From: Takakia lepidozioides
Taxonomy: Eukaryota; Streptophyta; Takakiopsida; Takakiales; Takakiaceae
Assembly (NCBI GenBank): GCA_030704615.1
Contig: CM060734.1
Span: 8,122,001 to 8,186,000, forward strand
DNA: 64,000 nt
Direction of reading: 5' to 3'
Every line of letters begins with the position of its first letter. Position 1 is the first letter of the stretch. Of the stretch, positions 41,644 to 52,728 are shown one piece after another. The translations under genes were made by a program, and so were the position numbers. A model generated the notes under the pieces. It ran no database searches and was not told where the DNA came from. It saw only the letters and a program-made list of their open reading frames with translations.

Positions 41644-42336
41644 TGTATCACTCGAGAAAGATGAGTTCGCATCTGTGAGTGTCAGATACGAATTAGTTGT
41701 AGCACTTGTGGTTTTTGCTTGAGAATGAGAGAAACCAAGTTGTTATGCAAGGAGCACCGTGGAGCTCTTGGTTGTTAGAAGCGGAGACGATGTGGGTTAC
41801 GAGGTGGTAGACCTTGGCATTCGATCTTCACCTTCAGAGATGAAAGCACCATGCTGCAGGTAATTCCAGAGCACCTTGATGGTTTCAGATTGTGTACATG
41901 CATAAGCAAGCACGATTGGGAAGAGGACCAGTCAAGAGCAGGTTATAGTGGCTTTGGTGGCAAAGCTGAGAACTGGACTTGGGAATGCGAGCTTTCATTG
42001 TGTGAAGGATTGCAAGACCAAGCGAAAGGGCTGATTTGGCTTGGGGCAAATCAGTGTACTTTGTGGAGTATGGTGAGATTGGGTTTCAATCTCGAGCTTC
42101 AGCATTGAGAGGGCTCTTGTCATGGCAAGAGCAGGGCTGGAACATGAGCTAAGAGATGCAGCAAGGCCATGGAATGTGCACCTAGGGTTTCAGAGCTTGG
42201 AAGAAGAGCTCTTGCACCACAAGAGAAGTGTCTTGTGGCTGGAAATGTAAGCCTTAGGGATTCAGGAGCTTGGCAAAGGCTGTGGAGTGCTTAGTCTTGT
42301 CTTAGAGAGCATCAAGGAGCCAAGGAGCCAAGATAG
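41644..42336. other. Noncoding G-rich stretch
   Basis: Several short plus frames occur but have no recognisable domain. The sequence shares the GCTTGG/GGGCTG flavour of the downstream arrays, so it is probably part of one repetitive element. Confidence 0.3.
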
Positions 42337-42645
42337 GGGGCTGATATCTCGTGTGTGAAGAGGTTGCATGTGTGGAGCATGTATTCAGCTCATTGAAGCT
42401 TCCATCTTCAAGCTTGGAGGGCAAGCAAGGAAGAGGGAAGGGCTGACTTCCCTTATGTGAGGGCAATGCATGTGTGGAGCATGCTATCAGCCTGGTGAAG
42501 GCTTGTATTTTCAGGTTTGAGGGTGCAAGAAATGAAGGAAGGGGCTGATTCTCTTATGGTGAGGGTGGGGCATGTGTGGAGCATGCCTTCATACCATTGA
42601 GGCTCTTGTTTTCAAGCTCTAGAGAGCTAGAACGGAAGGTCTAGG
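42337..42645. repeat. About 102 bp tandem repeat, three diverged copies
   Basis: Copies beginning GGGCTGA(T/C)TT.. start near 42337, 42440 and 42541, and a truncated fourth at 42643. Each contains GCATGTGTGGAGCATG, then a CATTGAGGCT/GGTGAAGGCT and TTTCAAGCT block. Confidence 0.6.
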
Positions 42646-43075
42646 GCTGGTTTCCACTTGGAGTGAAAGAAAAACACTTGTAGGGCCTATGTCAAGCTTG
42701 AAGGGAGCGCAACTCTTGAAGCAGCAGGTGTAGGGGGCTGGAATAGGCTCTAAGACAGATGCTATGGCCAAGGAGAGTGCTTGAATGAGTGCTCACAAGG
42801 GCTGGGAACCAACAGGGCTTGGTTGTTTGCCATTGAGTTTAGTGGCGTGTTTGGGGAGGCTAAGTGAGAAAGAAGGCTTGGTTTGTGGCAACCACCTCAT
42901 GGCTTAGGGCTACTATGGTGGTGTGTGGGAGCCGAAAGAGCAAGAATACCTTGCTGATTTCCTCACAGCCGCCATAGCTCGGTGGAAAGAAGCCTAGAGT
43001 CCAAGAGACACAAACCCTAGCTTGGCGTGGCTAAACCCCTTGGAGAAATGGCTAAACTGCCAGAGCGGCCATGGA

Positions 43076-43770
43076 TGGGGCTGTGCCGGGCTGCGCCGGT
43101 GGCCTTCAGGGCTGTGACAGGCTGTGAGGGGCTGTGACAGGCCGTGCCTGAGGCCTTTGGGGCTGTGACGGGCTGTGAGGGGCTATGCCCGTGGCCTTTG
43201 GGGCTGTGATGGGCTGTGACAGGCTGTGCCTGAGGCCTTTGGGGCTGTGACGGGCTGTGAGGGGCTGTGACAGGCCGTGCCTGAGGCCTTTGGGGCTGTG
43301 ACGGGCTGTGAGGGGCTGTGACAGGCCGTGCCTGAGGCCTTTGGGGCTGTGACGGGCTGTGAGGGCTGTGTCAGGCCGTGCCTGAGGCCTTTGGGGCTGT
43401 GACGGGCTGTGAGGGGCTGTGACAGGCCGTGCCTGAGGCCTTTGGGGCTGTGACGGGCTTTGAGGGGCTGTGACAGGCTGTGCCCAGTGCCTGTGGGGCT
43501 GTGACGGGCTGTGCGGGGCTGTGACAGGCTTTGCCAGGCTGTGCCCAGTGGCCTGTGGGGCTATAACGGGCTGTGGCGAGCTGTGACGGGCTGTGCGGGG
43601 CTGTGACAGGCTGTGGCGGGCTATGCCCTGTGGCCTGTGGGGCTGTGACGGCTATGAGGGGCTCTGACAGGCTGTGCCCAGTGGCCTGTGGGACTGTGAC
43701 GGCTCAGACCAGTGAGCTGTGTGGGCCTGTGCTGGTCTGTGGTGGCCCGTGTTGACTGTGGACGGCCTAT
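43076..43770. repeat. G-rich minisatellite, 51 bp period
   Basis: Tandem copies with the phase mark GACAGGC(C/T)GTGCC lie at 43218, 43269, 43320, 43370, 43421 and 43472 (spacings 51, 51, 50, 51, 51), embedded in more degenerate GGGCTGTGAC(G/A)GG units on both sides. The 51 bp unit itself contains three roughly 10 bp GGGCTGTGA(C/G) subunits. Confidence 0.8.
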
Positions 43771-44488
43771 GCTGACTCGTGGAGGCACTGGTGGACTGCC
43801 TAAGGACTGGCATGTGGTCTTGAAGGCCGAATTTTGAAGCTCGTGGAGGGCGGTTTGAGGAGTATCTTCATGATATTCCCATGGTCATGCAATTGAGGGA
43901 AGAGAGGAGAGGAAGAGTGTTGGATGAGGGCATGCTGGGGTTAGGCATTGCTTTAGCTTCTCTTCCTCGTAGTTTCCACCCTCTCATTAGGCCAAGACCT
44001 TTCCGTAGGTGGAGGCAAGAGTCAGTCCGGGTTTGGGCTGGGGTGTCATTGCAGGAGCAACACCGTGGAGTTGTTTTTGGTATGGGGGAGTTGTCGTTCT
44101 GATTTCTTGTGTTTGGATCCCCTCCATACCTGCATGCTTGACTGTGCGCCATGCTAGTTTTGTGTGGGCGCTTGTTTTTATAGGTGATTGGTCCGGATTT
44201 GATCACCGGCCAGTCCTAAAGCATGTTGTCGATGGTGAGGCTGGGGTGATGACCAGCCAGACCATCATTGTTTCTCCTGTGGTGAGGTTGGAGGTGATGA
44301 CCAGCCAACCATAGGAGTGCTTGCGGTGGATGCAGGTATAGGTATAGGCTATGTTAGGAACTTAGTATTCCAAACCATAAGCCGCAACAGGTTCTCTACC
44401 CGGTTACCTTGTGGAGAGGGGGTTAGGGACATGTTCATGACCGGTTGAGTGTCAACACGGAGGTGCCACTAGTTGCTGGGGACAGTGC

Positions 44489-44891
44489 CGGTTCGAGCAC
44501 TAGCGATACTTGTGGGTACACGAGACGAGGTGTGCGGTTTAGGCCACCTTCACCTCCTGTGTCTTCTACGGAAGGTTCTGATTCGGATTGTAAATCAGGA
44601 TGACTCGTACCGGCGGTGCAAGTTGTTTCTTTGCCATTGTTGTGGGACACAATGGAGGAGATGTATGGAGCTACCAAGGGGCCACGAAGGTACTCTGGGG
44701 CGGTGGGCACCATCGAGTTGGATGATTTTATCCAAGAGTTTGATAGTTGGTGTGATTTGCAGCAAATGCGCAATCCACAACTATTTACATCTTTCATGGC
44801 ATGGAAGGGGCTGTTTCAGCACCTTGACGGGCCGCCTATGGATGATTACCATGAGTTGCTCCACACCATGGTCATGGCGGGAGAGGAGGCT
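44489..44891 (+). pseudogene. Retrotransposon gag-like fragment
   Basis: The plus frame reads VRFRPPSPPVSSTEGSDSD, a stop near 44600, then MEEMYGATKGPRR, GTIELDDFIQEFDSWCDLQQ, FTSFMAWKGLFQHLDGPPMD and DYHELLHTMVMAGEEA. The IELDDFIQEFD..C.LQ and F.AW..LF..L segments resemble the start of a retroelement capsid domain. Coding similarity stops at 44891, where the 1.05 kb repeat unit begins. Confidence 0.45.
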
Positions 44892-45945
44892 GATATCTCA
44901 TGGCTTTGGCCTTCCCATTGCCTTGGGTTCATCACTTCAATCAGGAACATATTTGATAACCTTTTGTCATGCTCAGACCAAGGTGTTAGTAAATCAAACA
45001 TAAAACTGAAAACAGAAGGGAGATTGGTTGATAATGTGTACAAGAACCACCAAGTACACTGGTCTAAATCAGAGAGGGAAGATACTTATGTCTCGTCGAG
45101 ACATGGACAAAGACCTGACAAGGTCACTATAAAATTAACGACAAAAAAATCAGCCTCATAACAAGGCATTATCAACCATTCTTCATTCACAAGTCAGCTT
45201 TATGACAAATCCCAGACTTCAAAGTCAATGAAGTCTCTGGTGGGGGGGGTGGGAAAATTAGAGACTCAATACCATTGTTCAGCATGCTAAAAAGTGCCAT
45301 TCATGACATGCCATGTCATTCAGTCTGTATTTTTTGGTCAGCTTACATACCAAGGCATAACCAACCATCCTAATTTATTGTTGGCCCAAAACTAGTATAG
45401 TTTTGGGTTCTTTGTATCATTGGACATACCAAAGTGACTGAGCAGTAAGTATCCATGTCCAAATAAAGATCCATTGATCATTGTTCATGGCTGGAAATGT
45501 CTGTTTGTCTTAAAGAAGCCATTTATGATCATAGAAGGCTTAAGAACAAAATAAGAGCAAGGCCTGCGCCATAGCTCTCAAGACCAGCAAACAAGAATGC
45601 ACAACAAAATGTACAAAGCATACACAAAGAAAGTGAATCGCCCAAACTTAAAGAGTTCAGACACTTCCCCGAGGCCTTAAGATCGCTGCTTGTATCTTAA
45701 TGATCAATGAAGGTCACAGCAAGCAACCGCAGCACAGGTAGATCGCCCGCCAAGCATTAGAGACAACCGCCACAGGGAAATTGCAGGTACTGCCGCCATT
45801 GCGCACCCCAAGAGGGGAAGAAGGTACTGAATCTTGCCAGAACACCTAAATGCCTTAATGGCGCAGCTCCATGGCATTCAAGGGCGCTTGAATCGAGCTC
45901 CATGTGCCCCCCGCCACCACCTCTCAGCTCCAGCCATCCCTTAAG
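44892..45945. repeat. 1.05 kb repeat unit, copy 1
   Basis: This block is nearly identical to 47491-48539, in direct orientation, from GATATCTCATGGC to ATCCCTTAAG. Small indels (for example 8 bp near 44985) separate the copies. No credible protein is encoded. The left flank of both copies is the same 37 bp gag-derived sequence; the right flanks differ. Confidence 0.85.
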
Positions 45946-45984
45946 CACGATCGTCGTGCAGAGGGTTAGGGCAGGGAAGAGATG

Positions 45985-46150
45985 AAGCGCGATTTCCCGC
46001 GATTTCATCCACGTGATTTCCCACGATTTCATCCATTCGGGATGAAATCCATCACACGGGATGAACTCTACCGCGCAGGATGAAATTGTCTCCCAATTTT
46101 TCATCCGTGTCATCCTCTGAGGATGACATCCATTTATGGATGAAAAAAAT
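45985..46150. repeat. Cluster of GGATGAAA / TTTCATCC motifs
   Basis: At least eight GGATGA or TCATCC words occur in 160 bp, in both orientations, able to form small hairpins (for example TCATCCTCTGAGGATGA near 46114-46130). The same type of sequence fills 60640-61860. Confidence 0.6.
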
Positions 46151-46387
46151 AAATAATAGGATGGCTCCATTAGGATCCTCACCTTATACCAAAAATCCGG
46201 GTGCTGTAAATAACCGAAATTAACCAAATTCCAAGAAGGTTAATTAGGGGTTAGGTAACATACCACTGGTCTTAAACTATCAAGTTTTAAGAGAACCAGC
46301 CAGATCCATGGAGGGAGGGAGAGAGATGGAGAGAGAGGGAACCCACCAACCATCCCCTGGTATGGCAGCTCCTTATGGAGTGAGTGT

Positions 46388-46420
46388 GGTATGCACTCAC
46401 CCCGTAAGGGAGTGCATACC
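46388..46420. other. Perfect 11 bp hairpin
   Basis: GGTATGCACTC (46388-46398) pairs with GAGTGCATACC (46410-46420) around an 11 nt loop. Confidence 0.6.
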
Positions 46421-46544
46421 AGACCCCATCACATAAATGACCTCCCTCTTCTTTGTAGCTTTTACTTCTCGTTACAAAGGAACCATAGAAATAAACATGC
46501 CTACAATCTCAACTCTCCAAGGTCAACAAACAAAACAAGCCGTG

Positions 46545-47060
46545 ACAAGCAAAGGTACATCAACACTTACATCAGAATGTAGAGTTTTACCTTTTAGCTA
46601 CACATAAGCTCTGATAATGGAAAGATGGGGCCAATGAAGGGACCTTAACTCCGAAATTCATGAAGCAACAAACAGGAAAGAAACTTTTATCAACCTTTTA
46701 GTGTTTACCTAGCCCATATTTTTGGGTACCACATGTGTACAAAACCAATGGGGTGTAGGTTTAGGTAATGAATTTTCTGCCATTGGCATGTTCCAAGTTG
46801 GCAAGTTGTGACAAACGAAGGTACATCAAAATGTAGAGTTTTACCTTTTAGTTTATATATAAGCTCTGGTGACCGGAAGAAGAGGCCAGTGAAAGAACCC
46901 TCAATTCCCAAGGTCATAAAGTAACAATCAGGAAAGAATCTTATATCAGACTTTTAGTGTTTACCCACCCCTGTTTTGGGTAAAACATGTGTACAAAACC
47001 AAAGGGGGCAGGTATTGGGACTCGGGTAATGAAGTCTGGCAGGGGTTTACCACCTGGTAT
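46545..47060. repeat. About 260 bp tandem duplication
   Basis: Copy 1 starts near 46547 (GACAAGCAAAGGTACATCA) and copy 2 near 46807 (GACAAACGAAGGTACATCA). Both run through AATGTAGAGTTTTACCTTTTAG, CAGGAAAGAA, TTTTAGTGTTTACC and ACATGTGTACAAAACCAA, with moderate divergence. Confidence 0.7.
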
Positions 47061-47102
47061 TCAGACAAAACATCTACCAGCAGCATATCAGAATTGGGTA
47101 TT

Positions 47103-48920
47103 TTTATGGTGCTATAAAGAGCAAAGCCATAACCAGGAGAAACATAGAAACATAGAATCATTTGAGCCAAAGAAAAGGAACTCATTTGTGTCATAAGGTA
47201 TCTAAATCTGACATGAGGCATCGGCTACAGGGGACCGGCAAACAAGAGTAATGTGCACTGACCGGATCATGTATAAGGTGTACACGTCTACTCCAGCAGG
47301 CTGTCTTACCAAGGCCTAGCTCAAAATTTCAGCATTCAGAAGCCCTATAGATGTTCTATGCTTATCTCGGGTACCTTCAAGGATGCCTTACTCTCCATGC
47401 CCAATTAGCCAACATATTTTTGCCGGAGAAGATCTTACCTTATGAAGGACTTGCTTGCTCCATGCCATGGTCATGGCGGGAGAGGAGGCTGATATCTCAT
47501 GGCTTTGGCCTTCCCATTGCCTTGGGTTCATCACTTCAATCAGGAACATATTTGATAACCTTTTGTCATGCTCAGACCAAGGTGTCAAACATAAAACTGA
47601 AAACAGAAGGGAGATTGGTTGATAATGTGTACAAGAACCACCAAATACACTGGTCTAAATCAGAGAGGGAAGATACTTATGTCTCGTCGAGACATGGACA
47701 AAGACCTGACAAGGTCACTGTAAAATTAACGACAAAAAAATCAGCCTCATAACAAGGCATTATCAACCATTCTTCATTCACAAGTCAGCTTTATGACAAA
47801 TCCCAGACTTCAAAGTCAATGAAGTCTCTGGGTGGGGGGGTGGGAAAAATTAGAGACTCAATTACCATTGTTCAGCATGCTAAAAAGTGCCATTCATGAC
47901 ATGCCATGTCATTCAGTCTGTATTTTTTGGTCAGCTTACATACCAAGGCATAACCAACCATCCTAATTTATTGTTGGCCCAAAAACTAGTATAGTTTTGG
48001 GTTCTTTGTATCATTGGACATACCAAAGTGACTGAGCAGTAAGTATCCATGTCCAAATAAAGATCCATTGATCATTGTTCATGGCTGGAAATGTCTGTTT
48101 GTCTTAGAGAAGCCATTTATGATCATAGAAGGCTTAAGAACAAAATAAGAGCAAGGCCTGCGCCATAGCTCTCAAGACCAGCAAACAAGAATGCACAACA
48201 AAATGTACAAAGCATACACAAAGAAAGTGAATCGCCCAAACTTAAAGAGTTCAGACACTTCCCCGAGGCCTTAAGATCGCTGCTTGTATCTTAATGATCA
48301 ATGAAGGTCACAGCAAGCAACCGCAGCACAGGTAGATCGCCCGCCAAGCATTAGAGACAACCGCCACAGGGAAATTGCAGGTACTGCTGCCATTGCGCAC
48401 CCCAAGAGGGGAAGAAGGTACTGAATCTTGCCAGAACACCTAAATGCCTTAATGGCGCAGCTCCATGGCATTCAAGGGCGCTTGAATCGAGCTCCATGTG
48501 CCCCCCGCCACCACCTCTCAGCTCCAGCCATCCCTTAAGAGCCTCCTCTCCCGCCATGACCATGGTGTGGAGCAAGCAAGTCCTTCATAAGGTAAGATCT
48601 TCTCCAGCAAAAATATGTTGGCTAATTGGGCATGGAGAGTAAGGCATCCTTGAAGGTACCTGAGATAAGCATAGAACATCTATAGGGCTTCTGAATGCTG
48701 TAATTTTGAGCTAGGCCTTGGTAAGACAGCCTGCTGGAGTAGACGTGTACACCTTATACATGATCCGGTCAGTGCACATTACTCTTGTTTGCCGGTCCCC
48801 TGTAGATGATGCCTTATGTCAGATTTTAGATACCTTATGATACGAATGAGTTCCTTTTCTTTGGCTCAAATGTTTCTATGTTTCTCCTGGTTATGGCTTT
48901 GCTCTTTATAGCACCATAAA
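47103..48920. mobile_element. Element with ~385 bp terminal inverted arms enclosing the 1.05 kb unit
   Basis: The left arm (47103-47490) and right arm (48540-48920) are near-identical inverted copies starting TTTATGGTGCTATAAAGAGC. They include the gag-like MVMAGEEA coding sequence at their inner ends. Between them lies the 1.05 kb unit (47491-48539). The structure resembles a long-TIR or foldback transposon, or a captured unit flanked by an inverted duplication. The right arm abuts a CACTA-type ORF. No clear target duplication was found. Confidence 0.7.
47491..48539. repeat. 1.05 kb repeat unit, copy 2
   Basis: Direct copy of 44892-45945. It holds a GT/G-rich spot (GGGTGGGGGGGTGGG near 47830) and a 3' part with a GC-rich end. 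No credible coding region is seen. Confidence 0.85.
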
Positions 48921-48929
48921 TTTTTTTGA

Positions 48930-49311
48930 AAGTTAAGATTGTTGAAAGTCGACTCACTTTCGCCCCTTCGTACAAGGGAGTTCTCGCCTCCCTCTCCATG
49001 TCATTTTCAGGATCATCGATTGGCCAGGTTCCCTCTCCATGGGATGCATCAGCACCCACATGATGCTCTAAGAGATCCTCCATGGCTTGCACATCCTCCT
49101 GGTTAATTCCATCCTCATTGTTGTTGTCACTGTCACTGTCATTGTCATCATCGTTCGTTATCGTGGGGGCGGCGTCTCGCCCACGGCTCCAACCTGATGT
49201 ACTTGGGTTGTTTTCGGATGGGGTGCCAAGATAAAGGACCGGGAAGGGAGAAACAAAGTCCTGATACGAACAAATGAACATACGGGCATATATTATAATG
49301 TGTCCTTGCAA
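48930..49311 (-). pseudogene. CACTA (TNP2-like) transposase N-terminal fragment
   Basis: The minus frame reads an acidic stretch (ITNDDDNDSDSDNNNEDG), MEDLLEHHV, then REARTPLYEGAKVSRLSTIL. The TPLY.G...SRL...L segment is typical of the region before the transposase core in En/Spm (CACTA) TNP2-like proteins of early land plants. It is cut at about 48930 by the right arm of the inverted-repeat element, so the core is missing. Confidence 0.55.
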
Positions 49312-50187
49312 CCATACAACTTATTATAAGCGAAATGCAAACAACAACCTTCAATGTGTGCAGGCATCAAATATGTCATTCAGTAATTACATGTATGTGC
49401 GCAACGTCACGCATGCAAAGTTTCAAACCCAAACAAAATCATTTGCCCCCCCAAGGACGCATTCACCCTATCAACCAATTTTTGTTTATTAATGTGAAAG
49501 AAAATCCTCTCATGCCATTGCACCCATCAAAGTTTCAAACGGATATGGCTCAAGCTTCACTTTTTCCCGCATGTGCTTAAATATGTTCCAGCAGAAAAAA
49601 TAAAAAATAAAAAAATAAAATTGCCTCCCCAATGACGCACTCACCCTTGAACCAATTTTGAATTAAATCGAATTTAAATGAATTTAAAATGGATATTTGC
49701 ATTTAGAAAATATAGGATTGCGGTTTTGAGGGGCGTAATGATTTTAACTTTGGCTCTATTTTGTTTATGTGACATCGGGGTTTGCACCACTATATCCATG
49801 CAAAAAATTGGACAAAAAAAAAATGGAAAAACAAAAAAAAAATGATTCTAGGGTCACTTTTGCATAACTCTTTTATGAAGAGTGCATAAAGTTGAAGATA
49901 ACTCAACTTTGGAGTGCAAATGAGAGAACAAAATATGGTTCTGGGTCCAAATAACTTTTGTTTACTCCCAAATTTTGCACGCACATTGCATATGTTGTCA
50001 TTCAGCATATGGCTTCAGAATGGAATTAAAAAAAAATCATGTGCAAGCGAAATGCAGTTTTCCGTCTCTACGACACGTAGCTGCGTTCAACACTTGAATG
50101 ACCCATTGACTGAACTTGGTTCAAGCTCATATTTGGTCCACATGTGCATAAGTATGTTCAGATCACATATGCAAAGTTGCAACCCAT
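49312..50187. other. AT-rich noncoding region with diverged repeats
   Basis: There is no supported gene. Related sequences of the type TCAAGCTTCA..GCATGTGCTTAAATATGTTC (49546-49580) and TCAAGCTCATATTTG..CATGTGCATAAGTATGTTC (50123-50160) suggest an old repeat. A-runs occur at 49800-49845. Confidence 0.35.
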
Positions 50188-51020
50188 ATGAGCAACAAGA
50201 AAAGATATTTACATCAATCGATTAATCGGATGTATACAAAGTACATCATGAGAATATCTACAATGCCCCTCTACGTGATCCCTGTCTCAAAGGAACCTTA
50301 TTTCTACGAATTTCAAGACTGGACCAAAGTCACCAACCAACAAAGGAGAGAAACACATCTGATCTACCTGCATGCTATCGGGACTGACTCCAAAAAGGAG
50401 GAAGCAAGCATGCAAACACTGGAGGCAGAACAGAGGTGGGAAGACATAAAAAGTGAACTCGGGATCAGCCCTGAGCTGACTCCAGAGCAGAAGCAACAGC
50501 TGCTGGAAGTATGCAGAAGGAATCATCACAGCTTTGCCATTAACAAAGCTGACCTTGGCCATTGTGCTGACGTGGAGCACGAAATCAACACCCAAGGGTT
50601 TCCTGCAACCAAAAAGCCAGCAAAAAGACTGTCAGAAGCTGAAGAGAACCTTGTACAAGAACAGATTGAAGCACTCATCTTACAAGGTAAAATACGAATC
50701 AGCAAGTCTGAATATGCATGCCCAGTCACTTTGCCACCAAAGAAAGATGGGAGCAAAAGGTTTTGTGGAGATTACAGGCCACTCAATCTGCACACACTGA
50801 AGGATGCATACCCAATGCCCACTAATACAAGACGTCTTGCAACAACTTGGCAAGTCACAGTGGTTTTCAGCGCTGGATCTGCAATCAGGCTTTTGGCAAA
50901 TCAAAATGAGGGAAGATGACATCAAAAAGACAGCCATAATCACGACTGTTTGAGTGGCTAGTCATGCCATTTGGCTTGAAGAATGCCCGAGGAACACTGT
51001 GCAAGATCTGTAATGACATG
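50188..51020 (+). pseudogene. Gypsy RT, first half (plus strand)
   Basis: The plus frame reads LLEVCRRNHHSFAINKADLG, HEINTQGFPATKKPAKRLSE, then LILQGKIRISKSEYACPVTL, PPKKDGSKRFCGDYRPLN and LKDAYPMP. After a frameshift near 50825 it reads WFSALDLQSGFWQIKM. After another near 50950 it reads LFEWLVMPFGLKNA. This is the Ty3/Gypsy RT fingers and palm up to the FGLKNAP motif. The expected YxDD box does not follow; the sequence switches at about 51020-51090 into a block whose coding strand is minus. Confidence 0.85.
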
Positions 51021-51089
51021 AGGCACAGTCGTCACACACTATCCCAACATGGGTCTTGGTTGGGCCTTCTGATGCCTTGCCCTGTGGTC

Positions 51090-52640
51090 TCAGGCTTGTC
51101 AAAAATCGACCTGTATCCACTCTGCTTCCGTGGTGCTGTTGTCACCAGTTTGTTCTTCTTCCAGTTGAACCCTGACTGGGTCTGAATCCTCCCTTCTGGC
51201 TGCATCAAAACCCTGCCCTATGTTCGTAGGTAATTCATTCTTGGCGAACCCTGCCCAATTTTTGACAGGTTGCTCACGTCCACCACTTTTCTTGTTCTTT
51301 GATCTGTACATGCCATCTGTTCTTGCGTACCTTCATTTTGCATGGGCTTTGTATGCCTGGGCCTTACAAAGCCATTGTGCTCACTCTGGGTTAGGGTCAT
51401 AGAGCTTGGCCTAACCTCTGTTCGTTGATGAGTCAGAGACACCCCCATGCTGTTGTGGTCACTGCATCCATCTGGGTTCTCTTTCCAATCATCCTTCTCA
51501 GCCACCATCTGGTGAGTCTGCTTACTCTCTTCTTCCTTATTCCTTACTTGCTGCATTCTCAGTTTTAACTCTTGTGGGTCACCCCAGTCCTTCTGCTTGG
51601 CAGTGTCTGCCTTCATTGATGATCCTCCATGCAGAATATTGAGCTTGTAGGGTGAGTCTTCAAAATAGCTGAGCTTACCCAGTTTGCTTTCTTTCTCTTT
51701 TTGTCGCACTCCTGGTGTATCAAACTCCTGCAATTCTTCTTGATCAAATGTTGTCTTTTGGTCTTGCAGGCCGGTCAACTCCATCGTGTGCTGATCCCAA
51801 GGCTCTTCTTCGAATGAGCACTCATCAAGGGATCCTTGCCCAGTTGTGTCCAACTCTATAGTGAGTGACCGACTCCCTTTTTTTGTGTGTGAGGCAGTCA
51901 AAGCTCATTGAAACCAGTCATCATGCATATTTTGCCCTTCTTTGATACTTGCTCCATGACATAGTGTGTGTGGTGTTCCTGCCAATTCTTCACCATAGCA
52001 GTCACCTTGACAAATCTGGTCTTGTACACTAGGGCCTTCTTCTTCATCTGTTGTCAGTGTGTCAATGCAGTTAATGATTACTGCTTCACTGCACACTACC
52101 TTTGTTGTGTTTCCGAACGTCAGTCAATGCCTTACTTGCATATGCAATTACATGTTCCTTACGACGATCCTTTTGTGACAGTATTGCCCTACTCCCTTTG
52201 TACTCCAGTCAGCATCAAGTATAAAGGGTTTAGTGAAGTCGGGCCTTACCAGGATCGGTGCATTCTGCAGCTTGAGGATTAATGCCTCAAAGGCATTCTG
52301 TGCTTCAGCGTTCCATTGGAATGCTGGCTCCTTTTTTGTGAGCTCAAATAGTGGCACCCCAGTGCTTGCGTATCCCTTGATGTAATCCCTGTAGTAGTTG
52401 GTGACCCCAACAAAGCTCTTCACAGCTGTGGGGGTTTTCGGTATCGGGAAACATTGAATTGCTGCCACTTAGTTTGGATCAGGCCTTACCCCTTCCTTGG
52501 AAACGACGTGTCCCAAGAAAACCAATTCTTGCCTGCCCAACTCACACTTGCTGGGATACAGCTTAAGATTATGATGTCTGAGTTTCTCGAGGATGACATC
52601 CAAGTGCTGCAAATAAAACAATCACAAAGGCAGAAGAAGA
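51090..52640 (-). pseudogene. Inverted middle part of the same Gypsy: RT thumb, RNase H start and spacer
   Basis: On the minus strand from 52618 it reads HLDVILEKLRHHNLKLYPSK, then CELGRQELVFLGHVVSKEGV, TAVKSFVGVTNYYRDYIKGY, FELTKKEPAFQW, LILDADWSTKGVG-like RNase H start and VIAYASKALTDVRKHNK. An acidic polyprotein spacer follows (51901-51218). These are exactly the parts that should lie between the plus-strand RT (ends 51020) and the plus-strand integrase (starts about 53379). The segment is therefore an internal inversion in one element. Nonsense and frameshift lesions occur (for example near 52452 and 52190). The YxDD box is missing from both sides. Confidence 0.75.
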
Positions 52641-52663
52641 GGCACAGCCTCATGGGAAGATGT

Positions 52664-52721
52664 ATTAGGGTTTAGGATTTAGGGTTTAGGGTTTAAACCC
52701 TAAACCCTAAACCCTAAACCC
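52664..52721. repeat. Head-to-head telomere-like palindrome
   Basis: TTAGGGTTTAGGATTTAGGG then TTTAGGGTTT meets AAACCCTAAACCCTAAACCC then TAAACCC. This is about four TTTAGGG units facing four CCCTAAA units, with the centre at 52694/52695. It lies precisely at the right breakpoint of the inverted Gypsy segment. Confidence 0.85.
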
Positions 52722-52728
52722 TTTTGCA

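Noticed and set aside
43573-43755. Cys/Gly-rich 60-codon ORF in the minisatellite
   Set aside because: It is a translation of GGGCTGTGAC repeats. The 51 bp period keeps frame by arithmetic, and there is no conserved start or context.
43076-43770. CRISPR-like or centromeric satellite array
   Set aside because: No spacer structure, eukaryotic context, and only about 0.7 kb of array. A minisatellite within a repeat element fits better.
45757-46227. Minus ORF with LKGWLELRGGGGGHMELDSS
   Set aside because: It is present in both copies of the 1.05 kb unit but is GC-rich low-complexity with no start context, and in one copy it continues into an inverted arm. Not credible as a protein.
49148-49354. 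68-codon minus ORF near the CACTA fragment
   Set aside because: Overlaps the better supported TPLYEGAKVSRL frame and has no recognisable feature.
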